Positions 34,056 to 46,733 of a stretch of 64,000 nucleotides of DNA are shown here, one piece after another. This DNA is from Polytrichum commune. Lineage: Eukaryota; Streptophyta; Polytrichopsida; Polytrichales; Polytrichaceae. Position numbers and translations under genes: made by a program. The notes beneath the pieces were generated by a model. It was not told the origin of the DNA and did not search any database. It saw nothing but the letters and a program-made list of their open reading frames with translations. Positions within the stretch are counted from its first letter, which is position 1. Each line of letters opens with the position of its first letter. The stretch is from the NCBI GenBank assembly GCA_950295325.1, contig OX485803.1, forward strand, positions 39,323,554 through 39,387,553, written 5' to 3'.

Positions 34056-36976
34056 TATTTAGTGTCCTATGGCATTTTATGTCACTGTGGTAACTTTTAC
34101 AATGACACTTCTTATGAATGAGTTTACAAATATTGTCATCCCGACTTACGTTCAGTTCATCCACTTTTGGTGTGATCTGCATCCTCGCATGTGTTTAATG
34201 ATGTATTGCCATGGATGATTGAAATGTGGATGAGAAATCACTTAGTAAGTGGCAATCAGTGCAACATTGTAAACTTATAATGCTCAAATTGTTTTACAAG
34301 GAATGACAAAAAATGTTAGGCCTACATGTTAACGACACTACACAGGCAATTGACATTTAGTATTGAGCAGGAAACGGTGACACTACACGGGCGGTTTACA
34401 ATCAATATTGACCAAGACAAATCGAATTGGTGACAGTATTGGTGACATGCTAGATCGGACCACGTGCTCGATCGAGACATGCTAACCGTTCTAGGCTCAA
34501 CAGTCGACATGATTGGAGAGCGCTACGTGAGCACTTGATGAGCACGAGAATCTTAAGTTTGGTAATGAACAAGATACGCACATGAGGTCCAAACATTAGG
34601 AGACAAACGGCAACCGGCGCGATTTGGATTCGCTAATCACGGTGCACCCACTGCATTCATGTGTCCATGTCCTACTGAGGCTCGTTTGCATGATTCGGTG
34701 TTTAGGGTAATTGTGAGCAACCGATTTGTCAGCAAGGACCGTTGTCCGAATGAATGAACCGGAAACAATCTCCCTCCGGTGACACACTCCATTGCTCCTG
34801 AGTGTGAGTGAGGAAGGAGTCCGATACATAGGGCTCACAGAAATCAATTGCGAACCTTAAGTTTTATCTCCAGTGTGATGAGCCGGTGACGGACAGTGGG
34901 GGTGGCAGTGGAAGTAAGTTAGTGTCACGTCAGGAGCACCTTCAAAAAGGGGAGTTGCTCTTATCTCTGACTCTTCTCCCTTGTCACTTGCCTATGTCCC
35001 CTCACTCGCATTTAGTCCGCCCGCCCGCCCGCCCACACCAACCATTAATATATTCTCTGATCTCATTTATGCGCTCTTGAAGTCCGAAAACCCTTCATAA
35101 TTCCGACCTAACTTACATCCCTATACCCACACTAGAGATGCAAGGAACACTTGATTGGGCTCGTATATGGGTAGGAAGTCCACAAAACTTGCCCACGCCA
35201 AGATTCTCCATTACATCACAAAACTCGTTGCGCATCATTGGTCTCGTGCACTCGAGGTGTTGTGGCCATGAGAAGCATGCGAACCAAGCTTATGTGTGTA
35301 GGTAATTATACCTCTTCGTTTCATTTATGCCATGCCTTATCACTATCAAGAAACAATCTCACAAAATCCGACCTAACTTACATGCGTACGATTGAGACTC
35401 AAGTAAACTTGGACTCTTTGAAGTCCAAAACTCGTCCATGGGGAGATTCTCAATCATATCAAAAAAATTGTGTGCATCATTGTCCTTTTAGACTTGAGAA
35501 GTGGTTTACTTTACTTTTCTCATAGTTATGCTCCGTAAACTTGCCTCAGGTTCAAGACATGAGCTCGTGGCTATGATCAAGGTGAAGCAACCCTCATTCA
35601 TGCTTACATCAAAAGTTGTGTGTGTGTGATGTCCATAAGAATGCAACCAAGTTTGTATAGGGTAAATATATCTCTCATTTCATTTGCAAAGAATTTTTTT
35701 TAAGTTACAAATGAATTTTTTTTTTTTGAAAAAGAGATAAGAGATATATTGTAAATGATAGTTTGTATACCCCCACCCCCCAAAAAAGGAACAAACCTTG
35801 AAATCAAGCTCCTTGAAGTTAGGCACATGTCAAGGCCGAAATTCTTATACCTCAGCTTACCAAACTTTGTTTCAAAAATGGCGTAATTGAATGTGTGTGG
35901 CCTCCACATGAATAACATTGATTTTGGGCTTTTTATGATAACTCTATTACATTTCTAACTACAACATTAGTGGATTAAGTTATTGCTGAGCGATACTAGG
36001 GATCGTGACGCTTATTTAAACCTATCCATCATGGACTCTAGTAAAACAAGCCTCCTACAAGGTTGGGACGTGATTCATTTCAATTGGACTTCACTAGACT
36101 ATTTTTTGAGGCTTCGATGCTATTTCCAGAATTAATCATATACACACTATAATATAATTGACTATGTTACACCTTCGCCATATATGAATTTACTTAGACA
36201 CCACAAATCCCTAACCCCTAGGTCACATCCTACATACCATGGTGTACCTACTCCAAAAGTGTATTTCTCAAAGCATGTGTAAGGTTGGAAAAGTTAACAG
36301 TTGAAGTGAGGATCACGGTGGCAATCCCTTGTATTTGTCGTATTACTACATCTTGGGGTGCCATGACATTCTATGTTAATTCATTCATTATGGATGAATA
36401 ATCTTTCGTTGAATCAAGTATCCTCCAAGTTGAAGACCAATCCATTCCAATGGTATTCCACTCTACTGATGCTATTTCAAAAAATCAACTACATTGATTA
36501 CCACATTTAGTGAGGGTGGGCTATTAGTGTGTGCGTGGGGAAGTAGTGAAGGAGATACTAAATACCTTCACACAATGAAATCAATGTCACCAGAAGATGT
36601 AGGATTTCGGGAGTCCAAATGTCAAAGTGTCCGAAACTCTCAATACAAGTTCTCTTCAATTTCTTAGTATTAGGAGATGCCTCATACTCACCATAACAAA
36701 TCATGCCAAACAAATCATACAAACATCTTAGAGCATGCACTAATTTTCGTAAGAGGCATGATAAATGAGCTTGTATTCGTGAAATTAATATCATTCCGTA
36801 AAAATTTCAGCCTCCACTCATTTCAAAAGTCGACGAAACAATACATGTTTCGGGAATTGATACCACACACACTAAATGGGATGATCCACGTAGCTTAAAT
36901 GCGATCATTTCTAGGTTATAAAATAGAATAGTTTTACCATTTTCTCACCTTCCCGAGGCATGAGCTTCAGCTGCCC
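34056..36976. other. No gene; direct repeats around 35200-35700
   Basis: Between 35200 and 35700 related segments recur (CATCATTG, TGAGAAGC/TTGAGAAG, AATTATACCTCT/AAATATATCTCTC before CATTT). The phrase TGGCTATGATCAAG...CCCTCATTCATGC is also present at about 56310. These are degraded repeats without defined ends. No ORF here has a recognisable domain. Confidence 0.4.
35801..35915 (+). repeat. Dispersed repeat, second copy
   Basis: It matches 27779-27905: AAGCTCCTTGAAGTTAGGCA, CAGCTTACCAAACTTTG and TGTGTGGCCTCCACATGAAT in the same order and direction. Confidence 0.55.
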
Positions 36977-37324
36977 TAACATTACCCAACCCAATACTCT
37001 TAACTCCGGCGCGGAGTTCGATGCGGCTCCGAGGAGGTTCGGATGCCAGCTCCGGTGGGTCCATTTTTCTGGCCCTCCCCGTTTTGGCCCCTTGATGACT
37101 TTTTTTGGTTTTTTTTTGCTAAATTTGGGTTCTACGGCCCCAAATTACTCTAGGAGGTCCCTTATGAGATCAAGTAAGGCCCCACCCAATCAAAAAAATA
37201 GGGGGCAATTTTTGCCCCAACCCACCCGAACCCACCGGAGCTGGCATCCGAACCTCCCCGGAGCCACATCGGAGCCGCATCGAACTCCGCACCGGAGTTA
37301 AGAGTATTGGGTTGGGTAATGTTA
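36977..37324. mobile_element. Foldback element with ~90-bp inverted arms
   Basis: The left arm (TAACATTACCCAACCCAATA...CTTAACTCCGG...GGAGTTCGATGCGGCTC...GGTTCGGATGCCAGCTCCGG) is repeated inverted at the right with very few differences. The central part is TTTT/GCCCC-rich. ORFs of 93 and 113 codons read through both arms on opposite strands, so they are artefacts of the symmetry. The high arm identity suggests a fairly recent insertion or gene conversion. No clear target duplication was seen. Confidence 0.75.
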
Positions 37325-40300
37325 TCCCTTAAGCTGGCACCAAAAACCCTAGCCACTCCTATCATTGCAGCACAAGAAGTTTGAGTGATGGAGTGGAGAA
37401 TAATGAGTACAAGCCGCATCATGGTTATCCTACGTTTGCCCAATCAAGTGACTCGTTTTTTAAACCTATTGGGAGTCCTTCTAAAGAACCCATTCGGAAT
37501 AATGAAGTCATGTCACACTTATTACTACATAGATCCACCTTTTAAAAAAGAAGAAATCGAATGACGAATGGGGGCTCTCTTGAGTGTGCCGGTTAAAATG
37601 AGGAGAGAGGGAAAGGGTAAAGGTATATGAGGCTTACTACATGGTTACAAGTCAATCTTAAACGGACACCTACATTCTAGTGGTGTATGGCAAGGTTTGT
37701 AGTTAAGATTGCACACTAAAAGGTGATGTGTGTTATGATTAGCTGGGATTAGGTATGTGCTTAAACAATGCACACCATTTTAGGTTCAATAATCAACACG
37801 ATCGCGAGGGTCTGTGTGAATGTTAAAGAAAAAGCGGACATTGACTTTGACTTCTTAGAAATCTTGTATCATTTCAACTTTGGTTTTTTAAAACTTGAAC
37901 TGACAATCTATGTGATTCGGAATTGTTGAGTATATGAGAAAAAATTCAATTTGATCCAACAATCAAAATTGTATGTAGAGCTAAGAAGTGCATACAATAG
38001 GGCCACGTGTCTTCTTTCCTTGAATAAGTTTTGATTAACTCATTCATGTGGTGCATTTTGTCAAGTTTCAATCTCAACAAAAATTCAACATAGATGTCCA
38101 AACAATATTCAAGACGTTGCTTTGACAAATTGCTTTGGTTTCTCTTATAAACTAGGAGGATTACTCTTTATCACATGTTGCCATCTTTGGCTTAAGCATA
38201 TTGAGTCGATAATGAAAGGGAGTCCCTAGGTGGGGAATGAACTTATTCATACGATAAAGTAAAGTTTGTGTTATAAGGTGGGTATGGGGAATTCTATCAA
38301 GTGAGCAACACCTACCATAATCTGGGGGGGGGGGGGTGACTGGCTGAAAAGCGGAAACCACGTGAGAACAACTATGGGGTGTTTTTTATTCATTGGCAAG
38401 AAAATTTATAGAAACTTTGGATCTACCATAGCCTACTTAAATTGTGACACATGTGATTTATATATAATTTAGCAAAAGGGGAAAACCCCCACTTTAGGTT
38501 TGAGGTAGAAAGAATTTAATATGAAAAAAAAGGATTAAAAAATTTAGAATGAGTATATTCACATATAATACATGCAAAATGGATGAAAATTGAACGATTG
38601 GGTTATGATGTGTACAATCTTCTTTCACCAATATATAGCAACGTGGATATACGCCATGCCATAGTGGAGTCCTAAGTTTGCCTTCGTACATAAAGGGTAA
38701 ATCAAAATTTTATAAGTAATTTACATCATTTGAAATAGTCTAGGTTTTCTTGTATAACTACTTACATGGTGTTGAATATTTGGTGAAGTTGTTTTTTTTC
38801 TACTTAAAGGGTTCCCTAAAATCCAATTGAAGAGGTAAATAACCCTTATTAAAATACCCTTTGCACACATGTGATTACATAACACAAGAGGGAGTGACCC
38901 CCCCCCCCCCTCCCCGAGCCGTAATCACATCATATAGGATACCGAAAATTCAATGTTAGGGCTTGGAGTGCACATACATGAAGGGTTGCCCATCACTCCA
39001 AGAATCCATTCTCCAAGCTCCACTAGGGCCAACATTGAGGCCATAGACAAAATTCTAAGAAAAACGACAGTGTCCAAAACTCTTCAAATTGTAGTATTAG
39101 TAGCAAGACTACAATTTCAAGAATTTATGATACAATGTGTTTTATATTTTTTGGGTCTATGGCTTCAACACTAGCCCATCATCACAACATCTAAGCATTC
39201 CCAAATTGCATTATGATGGCTTGAGGTGCACACATTGGGGGCATGAGGATGGACATACATGCATATGATAGGAATAGGCAGGGTAAGTTGGGTGGCATAT
39301 GGACATGGGCATATGGTTTGCATGGGGATATGGAGTTGGGTTAATATGGGATATTAATTTATATGCACACGTGCAATGGGTTGGGATGGCATGGGTCCAA
39401 GCTAGTGGTGTACATTACACCCAATACTATAAATTCATTGTCATAAAGAATCAACTCTTGATCACAAAGTTCATTGGCTTAAACCCCCTGCAAGCTTTAG
39501 AAATGTGAATGCAAACCCTAAATTAGGAGGTTAGAGGAGGCACATTTTTTTTTCTCATTTTTGAGACAAAATTTAAAATAGTCCTATTTCAATGCCAACA
39601 AACCATACGAGCCCACTGGTGACTCATGACAGAGAGCTTGGTAGACTCTCTTAGATGCACTCGGTGGAACCAAAACACCCCACAATGTGTTAACATCCGA
39701 AGTATGATTAACTAAGCCCACATGAGACACCATGATTAAGGTGATAGTGGCTATCACAAGTGTTATTCCTTATTGTAAAGAAGTTCATTCCCTCCCCAAA
39801 CTTTGTCAAAGTTCTTGAGAATGTCACACCAACATTCAATTGGAACATGGGCAAAGGCCTCTACAGAGAGCAAATATAGATGTCATAGTTTATAAAAAAT
39901 AATTATAATGTACCCTTATGGTGACGCTTGGTCAAACATGAACACGATATAGATGAACATGCTCCCATTTACATAGGTGTATAAACCAAACCCTGATTTT
40001 ACTTTACTTTACTTTTATTTTATTTATAAAAGATTTTGTGGGGTTATGAGAAAGCTCGCGAGGGTGCTCAACCTAGTCACCTACATAGATTTTGATGAAA
40101 TGTGGCATAGGAAGGACATGACTGCTCAAACCCTGATCACACCAAACTTTTCATCCGGTTCTAGCCGTGAAATTGTTGGGGATTATGTTGAGAAATAGAT
40201 GTTGCCCCATCATTTTTCACATTATTACAGCCGGAGATACTGACGGATGGTGTCAAAAGTGACCGGTGTAATCAATCCCTCAAAGGAACAATTTGGTTGT

Positions 40301-40723
40301 TATTTGGATGGACAAAGGCTAAGGTAAATGGGCCTAATTCAGGTTTTTCTTTTCTTTTTCTTTTCTTTAAATGAACACGTATATTTGAGGGGTGCATGTT
40401 TAGGTGTGGATCTAAGAACAAACATTAACTAAAAGAAAAATATTTAAAGGAGATTGGACAACACAATCAAAAGTTGTTACTCATTCTAAGTACAATAGTG
40501 AACATGATTGAGGGACCTACATATATGATCATTCAATGAGAACATAATTCTTCACTTTGATAGTAAATATGATATTCACACAAGCTCCATGACTTATGAA
40601 GAAAACGATCACATGCACAATGTGGATATGTTAATCATGTCGCCTTAATTGCGTGTTTTATATGTTATGAGAAGTAAGTGCATACCTAAAAGTGTCCGTC
40701 AAAGGCTAGCTTACCGTAGGTGA
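37325..40723. other. No gene; G13 and C13 runs and a dispersed repeat
   Basis: Homopolymers of 13 G (38324-38336) and 13 C (38898-38910) occur. The repeat at 39593-39770 is shared with 57101-57300. ORFs of 60-73 codons have no domain. Confidence 0.4.
39593..39770 (+). repeat. Dispersed repeat, paired with 57101-57300
   Basis: Common order: CAATGCCAACAAACC, GACTCTCTTAGATGCACTCG, GGTGGAACCAA, ATGATTAACTAAGCCCA and GAGACACCATG-like sequence. The 57 kb copy has GGCTCTCTTAAGTGCACTTG and ATGATTAGCCAAGCCCAGAT in the same places. Neither copy has visible ends. Confidence 0.55.
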
Positions 40724-41074
40724 TGGGCACCATCACTTCATGCAAGGAGTAAATTTGAAGGGCTATTACCCTTATTTTGGGGTCCAACCCTTCACTTTCC
40801 CTTCAAAATATTTTGCAACCCTTCAAAAAGGAAGGGTTAATTTTTTATAAACCCTTCAAAATGAACGGAAAAAAAAGTAACCCTTCCCTAATATTATAGT
40901 TTTCAACATCGCTTAAATGATAAACATGATAATGTGCACTTTCAACAAAAACTTCAATACATACATGAAGGGCAATTTTTGAGGTAACCCTTCATTTTGA
41001 AAGGGAAAATTTTGAGTTACCCTTCCCTATGAAATACAAGCAACCCTTCAAATTTATGCCCTGACTTCATGCCC
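40724..41074. mobile_element. AAGGGTTGC-rich foldback element
   Basis: The left end runs GGGCACCATCACTTCATGCA and then AAATTTGAAGGG. The right end, inverted, runs GGGCATGAAGTCAGGGCATA then AAATTTGAAGGG. Internally, CCCTTC/GAAGGG blocks recur in both directions. About 350 bp, non-coding. No clear target duplication. Confidence 0.55.
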
Positions 41075-42940
41075 TCGGAATATCCTAGTTTTGAGGACAT
41101 TTTCCCTTTGTGATTGTTTCTCTTCAATCAAAGGATTTTTTTTTAGACTTAAAAAAAAAATCAGAACACTACTCAACTCCTTGGTTTTGTTCTGTGTGAT
41201 CAAGTATCATGTGGGCATAATTCTCCTTTGATTTTGGGATCCCGCATTCATGGATAACACTCATGTTGTATACTGTAGAGTTTTTGACAAATGGCTATAA
41301 TTTATCATAGTCTTTCAATCACAACCTCTTTCTTTGGAGAGAGAGAGACCATCATCCAGTTGCTTAGTAATGTTATGCCATTGATCCCTTTTAAAATTCT
41401 TGATTTTATGAAACAAGATGATGATGCCAGGTGGGAGAAGCAGGTTGGCCCAAGTTGGTGGCAATCCTTGAGTGGCATGTTTGCTGCGCTTGGGATGGGC
41501 CCAATGGGCATGACAAAAGTTAGCTTTGGTCAAGTGAGGGGGGCGGGGGGTCCGGGGCTGACACTAGGGCAAGATATTTTCTTATTTTCACCTTTTTTGC
41601 AGGGGTGGCAGATATCCAACACATACACACTTATGCCCCCTCCCCACTTGACATTAGCAAATAACCAAAGACTTCCCTAAAACCCGGGTAAAGCTCCCTC
41701 AGTTATAGCGGACACGTCCAGCTATCCCAATGCACCTACAAGAACTTGCTCCGGAGATTTCCAAGTAGGTTTTAGTTAAGTAGCTGTCACACATGTTCAT
41801 GGTTTTATCTACCAACCAATGAATGTTGGGTAGTTTTTGTCCCATCCCCAAATGCCTTAATACTTACCATCGGTTTTTGTTAATGGAGCTCCTTATGCCC
41901 TCATAGCTAAGACTAGAAGCAACCAATCACAAGAGCGGGAGGCAACACTTTTAGAGGTCCTACATTTTTGCCTCATGTCTAGGTATCGATGGGAGGGTCG
42001 GTAGTTTTAGCTTAAAACCTCCACTTTTAAGCCATGCCACATCATTTGCCAACTAGGCTCGGCACTAGATAATGTCGATGGTGTGAACGCTCATTTTTAA
42101 GAACCCACTTTTAGGCTTAGCTAATGTCAAGTGGGGAGGGGGCTTTAGAAGGACATATATGTTATACATACGGCCTTTAGTTCCTTCTTTGTGGACTAGT
42201 GTTCAAGATTGAAGCCCTCATATGAGCTTCGTTTTAAAGGGCTCTCAAATTTCAGCCCTTCAGTTGAAGGTAGAGGGTGCTAAAACTAATATCCCACCCA
42301 AAAGCCACATTTATAAACACCTTCCAATTGCCAACACATCTACGACCTTGAATTGTTTTCATGGAAAAGGAGTGTCCGAACTCACGGAGTGACATGTTTA
42401 GGTATTAGCACCACCTCGTACCAACCTCCACTACCTTCATGTAGGGTAGGTAGGGGGTTCCACTTTATGTTGGGTCAGTTCAAAGTGGGTTTAGGGTTGC
42501 TTGTCAGTGCCTATTCTACCATTCTATTTCACATGGGGGGGGGAGGGGGGTCGGTTCTAAGCATAAAGTGGGTTAGTGCCTGGGATGCAAGGTGACAATT
42601 TTGCAACCAAATTGAGTGGGATCATGGAGGTGGCCATGTGACTTTGTGCTCCATTACTAGTTGGGCTTTGATCTAGCTTGGGTCTAGTACCCAACTATGT
42701 TGTGTCGGTTCTAAGCAACGAAGGTGGGGGTCCTCATCATGTGCAAGGTCACCATACACAGGGTGTAGGGGGATCAAATTAAGAAAGTTAGTGCTTTCAA
42801 CTTTGAATATTCATCCAATATTCAATTGAGGCTAAATTTCTTCTTCTTCTTTGTGCCTATGTTTAGCCCAATGGCTAATATGATTTTTTTATCAACCACA
42901 TAGCCATATGTATGTGCAATAGCTTAAAGTGTTGGTTCAA
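41075..42940. other. No gene supported; non-coding spacer
   Basis: A 129-codon plus-strand ORF at 41291-41680 shows Gly/Pro-rich homopolymer-driven stretches, is opposed by two antisense ORFs and has no domain. A G9-type run lies near 42535-42550. Confidence 0.35.
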
Positions 42941-43365
42941 GGATGAGTATCCATGTAGGCCGCTCGCCCACTAAATTCCAAATAACAATGGGTCGAAGGT
43001 GTTCTCATCTAATTAAGCACAAGCCGCCATCCAACCACATTCTGGCAGTCCACTAGAATGTGCGGGTCGTGGACACAGGCACAACTAGATTTTTATGCGT
43101 TTTTAACCAACAAATGTTGGTCACCGAAGGATTAAGACGGGTGAAAAACTCAAGAGAACCAACGGTGCTCTAGACCTCCAACACTGACAACTGAGAGGAG
43201 GAGATTAGTAAGTGGGCCCGGATTTGAGAAGACGAGAGTAGCAATTTGACACATACACTACCCTACCCTACCCTACCCTGTCATTTCCCCCCTACATTTA
43301 GGCGGGTTTGTCCTTATTCACACTAGACTCTGGTGGGTGAGCGGCCTGCATGGAAACAACCTCGA
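42941..43365 (-). mobile_element. Tourist/Harbinger-like MITE, family A, copy 3
   Basis: The left end GGATGAGTATCCATGTAGGC and the inverted right end GAGCGGCCTGCATGGAAAC match family A, and internal sequence (CACTAGAATGTGCGGGTCGTGG, TACATTTAGGCGGGTTTGTCC) is the reverse of copies 1 and 2. An exact TTA duplication is not visible, and the right boundary is approximate. Confidence 0.65.
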
Positions 43366-43596
43366 CCTTACGTCGTGTCTGGGCCACTTCCTTTCCATTC
43401 ATCCCTCTGGCCGCAATCTAGGTGGCTAAAGAAGGCCAATCAAGCACCAACTAGGTGGCATGATGGAAGCCGCAATTCCCACCTGGCACGGCAGCAGCCC
43501 ACTCTGTAATGAATAATGCACCCAAATAATTTTAATTGTGCCTGAGGCCATAAGAAGGAGGGGAGGCTCATGGAGTAGCTGTTGAAGCTGGCAACT

Positions 43597-43642
43597 GGAT
43601 GGATGGATAGATAGATAGATAGAAAGAAAGATAGAAAGATAG
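43597..43642 (+). repeat. GGAT/GATA/GAAA microsatellite
   Basis: GGAT units give way to ATAG units and then to AAAG/ATAG alternation. The Ser/Ile/His-rich minus-strand ORF across it is an artefact. Confidence 0.7.
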
Positions 43643-43667
43643 CACTTATTATACGCGGGGCACTTTA

Positions 43668-44139
43668 CCACACCCACGCTTGAGGGCCTGGGCTAGATCA
43701 CATCTTCATTCGGTTGGGCCCCGTCCCTCCCACGTCTTCTTCACTGCCCGGTCTTCCTACCCGCATTTGCATGGGAACTCCTCCTCGTTGGGAATCAATG
43801 TGACAATGTCCGGTCAAAATTACAAATGTTCAACTTGACATCAGTGTCGTTATTCCCAAGTTAATTGATGAAGTTCCTTCACATGCCGAAGGAGCTTGAT
43901 GGACCACACCCGCGCTTGAGGGCCTAGGCTAGATCACATCTTCATTCAGTTGGGCCCCGTCCCTCCCACGTCTTCTTCACTGCCCGGTCTTCTTGCCCGC
44001 ATTTGCATGGGAACTCCTCCTCGTTGGGAATCAATGTGACAATGTCCGGTCAAAATTACAAATGTTCAAGTTGACATCAATGTCGTTATTCCCAAGTTAA
44101 TTGAGGAAGTTCCTTCACATGCTGAAGGAGCTTGATGGC
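43668..44139 (+). repeat. Tandem duplication of a ~236-bp element arm
   Basis: Two near-identical units begin at about 43668 and 43904, each running from CCACACCC.CGCTTGAGGGCC to GAAGGAGCTTGATGG. They share GGGCCCCGTCCCTCCCACGT and AATGTCCGGTCAAAATTAC, with only a handful of substitutions (for example CTGGGC against CTAGGC). The duplication lies inside the foldback element at 43687-44278. Confidence 0.8.
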
Positions 44140-44278
44140 TTAAGTGAGCGGATATTGTCACATTGGTTCCCAACGAGGAAGAGTTCCCATGTAGGTGCCG
44201 GTAGGAGGACCGAGTAGTGAAGGAGGCGTGGGAGGGGTGGGGCCCAGCCGATTGAAGATGTGATCTAGCCTGGGACGA
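43687..44278. mobile_element. Foldback MULE-like element with duplicated left arm
   Basis: The outer left end CCTGGGCTAGATCACATCTT is inverted at the right (AAGATGTGATCTAGCCTGGG). GCTTGAGGG flanks the element directly at 43678-43686 and 44279-44287, a 9-bp duplication. The arms match 12151-12514. The left arm plus the loop is present twice in tandem (see 43668-44139), so the element is longer than its relative. Because the second unit carries its own GCTTGAGGG, the duplication must have followed or accompanied insertion. Confidence 0.75.
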
Positions 44279-44287
44279 GCTTGAGGG

Positions 44288-45272
44288 TTTGTGACCATGG
44301 GAAATCCAACGTGGACTTCATATTACTCATCGGCACTATGTATGGCGGTGTTGCATCTCTCCTAGTGTTGGGAATTTTGAGACGATCGTTTACTTTGTGT
44401 TTGGGCACTCTTGCAAAATGAACATAACACAACTTAAGTATTGCATTGTTTGCAAAGGTGAATAGACAGTTGGTGGGCCTAAAGTGACCAAGAAACTTTG
44501 AATGGATGAGAAACCTACATGGAGTCCTATGTAACATATAATAGATAAAACATTTCATAATCAGTCAACTTATTTATCAAGCCCATCTTAATTAAGTGTA
44601 CCTAGCACAAGCAACAAAACTAGGAGACCATGACATTGTGGAACCTCACAACCCTTAATTATTATAACTTACTATGTAGAATGACCCGCATGAATACAAT
44701 GGTAATGAAATAACATTCATTCGGAGACGAGTTGTGTTTTATCTTTACACTACCCTTGAAGACTTGTGACCACGAAATATCTCATTTCTATTTCCCATGG
44801 CACGGTGTTCGGGTGAGTTTCAAGGGCCCTCATGATTTCATGGCCATAGTGTAAAGTGCCCCTAACTTTACTAGCTATTGAATCTCTCACTATAAGGCAT
44901 GACTACTATCACTCATCCCGACCCTCTAGTATTGATAACTAGTATTGCCCCACCCCCCAAAAAGTACGGTGGGTTCCACACCTCCAAGTAACTTCCAAGG
45001 TAGCTATACGCAACACTTTCGAAAAAAGTCTCATAATTGAAGAAAAGGAAAAATAAACTCAATGCCACCTTCGGCATTCAAGACCACCTTTACACAAAAA
45101 GCAAACATGGCGTAACTGTACAAGGTAGAGTGGTGTTGATTGGAGCTCTTGCATTTCAAAGACGATGCCCACTTTCATATTCCACCTTGGGTAAAAGAAT
45201 GTGGAGTTACGGTGGCCGAGAGTTAATTTTGTGGCCCTTATGGCCTTTCAAACACTAAATTTCTATCAAAAT
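44288..45272. other. No gene seen; non-coding spacer
   Basis: The 97-codon minus-strand ORF at 44265-44558 overlaps the end of the foldback element and has no domain. Nothing else is supported. Confidence 0.4.
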
Positions 45273-45490
45273 ACTACACTAAATATTGTATTTAGTGCCA
45301 CTTACTATTTAGAATTACATAATATTATATCTATTGTATATCTCATGTTTTACCAACAAATTTCAAATTGGGTGGTTGGACATTATAAAACATGAACAAC
45401 TTTATTTGGTAAAATCCGACATCAGTAGTAAAAATATATAGCATTGTGGAACTCCAAATACGAAGTGACACTAAATATCATATTTAGTGT
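45273..45490. mobile_element. MITE, family C, copy 4
   Basis: The ends are ACTACACTAAATATTGTATT and the inverse GATATTTAGTGT-type sequence at the right, with inverted subterminal TTTAGAATTACATAATATTA and GCATTGTGGAACTCCAAATA. This is the clearest copy of the family. It is non-coding. Confidence 0.7.
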
Positions 45491-46093
45491 AACAAAGCCG
45501 TTGCACAAAGGCAAGAGAAATTTGAACCCATCAAAAGACATGTGGTCTTAAAGTTGCATGTTGAAAGAACCGCTTAGCAAATACACACTTGCCACATATA
45601 GTCTCATAATTTAGTAAGGTTCTATTATAAACCATCAAGCGTCAAATGTGCTTGAATATGGTATACTTTATTTATGATTCATGTATTCATAGGAAGACCA
45701 TGAACTTGAATTACTTTCTAAATGTAATAAGGTAGAAGATGCTAAAACCAACATCCCGCCCATGACCAACAACCTAAAATTTTGCACAAATATTTTATAT
45801 TGGTTTTCATATTGTTCGCACCTTCATGTTGGTTTTGATCATCTACGAATCAATCTTTGACCCCTTCTAATTTCGCACATGAAATTCATATAAGGTAGAC
45901 ATGCCTAAAATTCCAATATACTAATAATTTGGATACTTATGTTTCGAGTGGCATATGGTTAAATGTGAATCTAAGAACGAAGATCCAAAATACAATGTTT
46001 TAAAGGGAATGGACTACGTGCTCGAAATATGCTAACTATTCTAGGCTCAGTGTTCAACATAATTGAGAAGGGGGGGGGGGAACTATATGATCA
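45491..46093. other. No gene; G11 run at 46070-46080
   Basis: AT-rich spacer without accepted ORFs. The G-run ends just before the target site of the next element. Confidence 0.4.
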
Positions 46094-46723
46094 GTGGTGA
46101 TTTTTCACAAGGTCCCTAACATGTCCAGGGACATGTTCATAAAAAAAAGCATTTCCAGTGGACGGGTTCGTAGAAAATGAACTGGTTTTTGGACGTGTCA
46201 AATTCACTTTGGATGGGTTCTAAAAATAACATTTGTAGATCATTTTTTCCAAAAAAATAAATGGTACAAATATTAGTTACATTATGTCATATATGACATG
46301 TGAATATAAGCATAATGCAATCAAACCACTAATACTCAATCAAAATATCAATCTTGAAGTGCTTGATTCACCTGCATACATTAATTCATGAACCACAAAA
46401 TTTGGAATGGGGTGGATTGGAAAGATGAGAATCAACAGCAAAAGACAGATAACTAACGAACATTGAAGGCATAATTTGTCAAGATCCTATTGTTTCCAAG
46501 TGCAACCAATCACATGTTGATATCTTTTGGTTTTTGTGTTTTTTCTAATTTTTCTAATTTTTTCTAATTTTTTATTAACATTGTAAGAGACTTATTTATA
46601 CCTCTTGCGGGACGGGTATTTTCATTTTCAAATTGGTTTTGGGACGGGTTGCAATTTTTTTTGCCTTTCAATTCAAGGTTTTTGGACGTGGACGGGCAAA
46701 AACTTTGTGAAAAATCAACCCTG
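46094..46723. mobile_element. MULE-like non-autonomous element with 9-10 bp flanks
   Basis: Inner ends GGTGATTTTTCACAAGGTCC (left) and ACTTTGTGAAAAATCAACC (right) are inverted. TATATGATCA (46084-46093) and TATATGACCA (46724-46733) flank the element with one difference. The arms also share inverted GGACGGGTT and TTTTGGACGTG blocks. About 630 bp, non-coding. Confidence 0.6.
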
Positions 46724-46733
46724 TATATGACCA

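Noticed and set aside
36960-37443. ORFs of 113 (+) and 93 (-) codons sharing similar peptides
   Set aside because: The similarity arises because both read the inverted arms of the foldback element at 36977-37324.
41291-41680. 129-codon plus-strand ORF
   Set aside because: Two antisense ORFs cover it, the Gly-rich part is low complexity, and no motif is visible.
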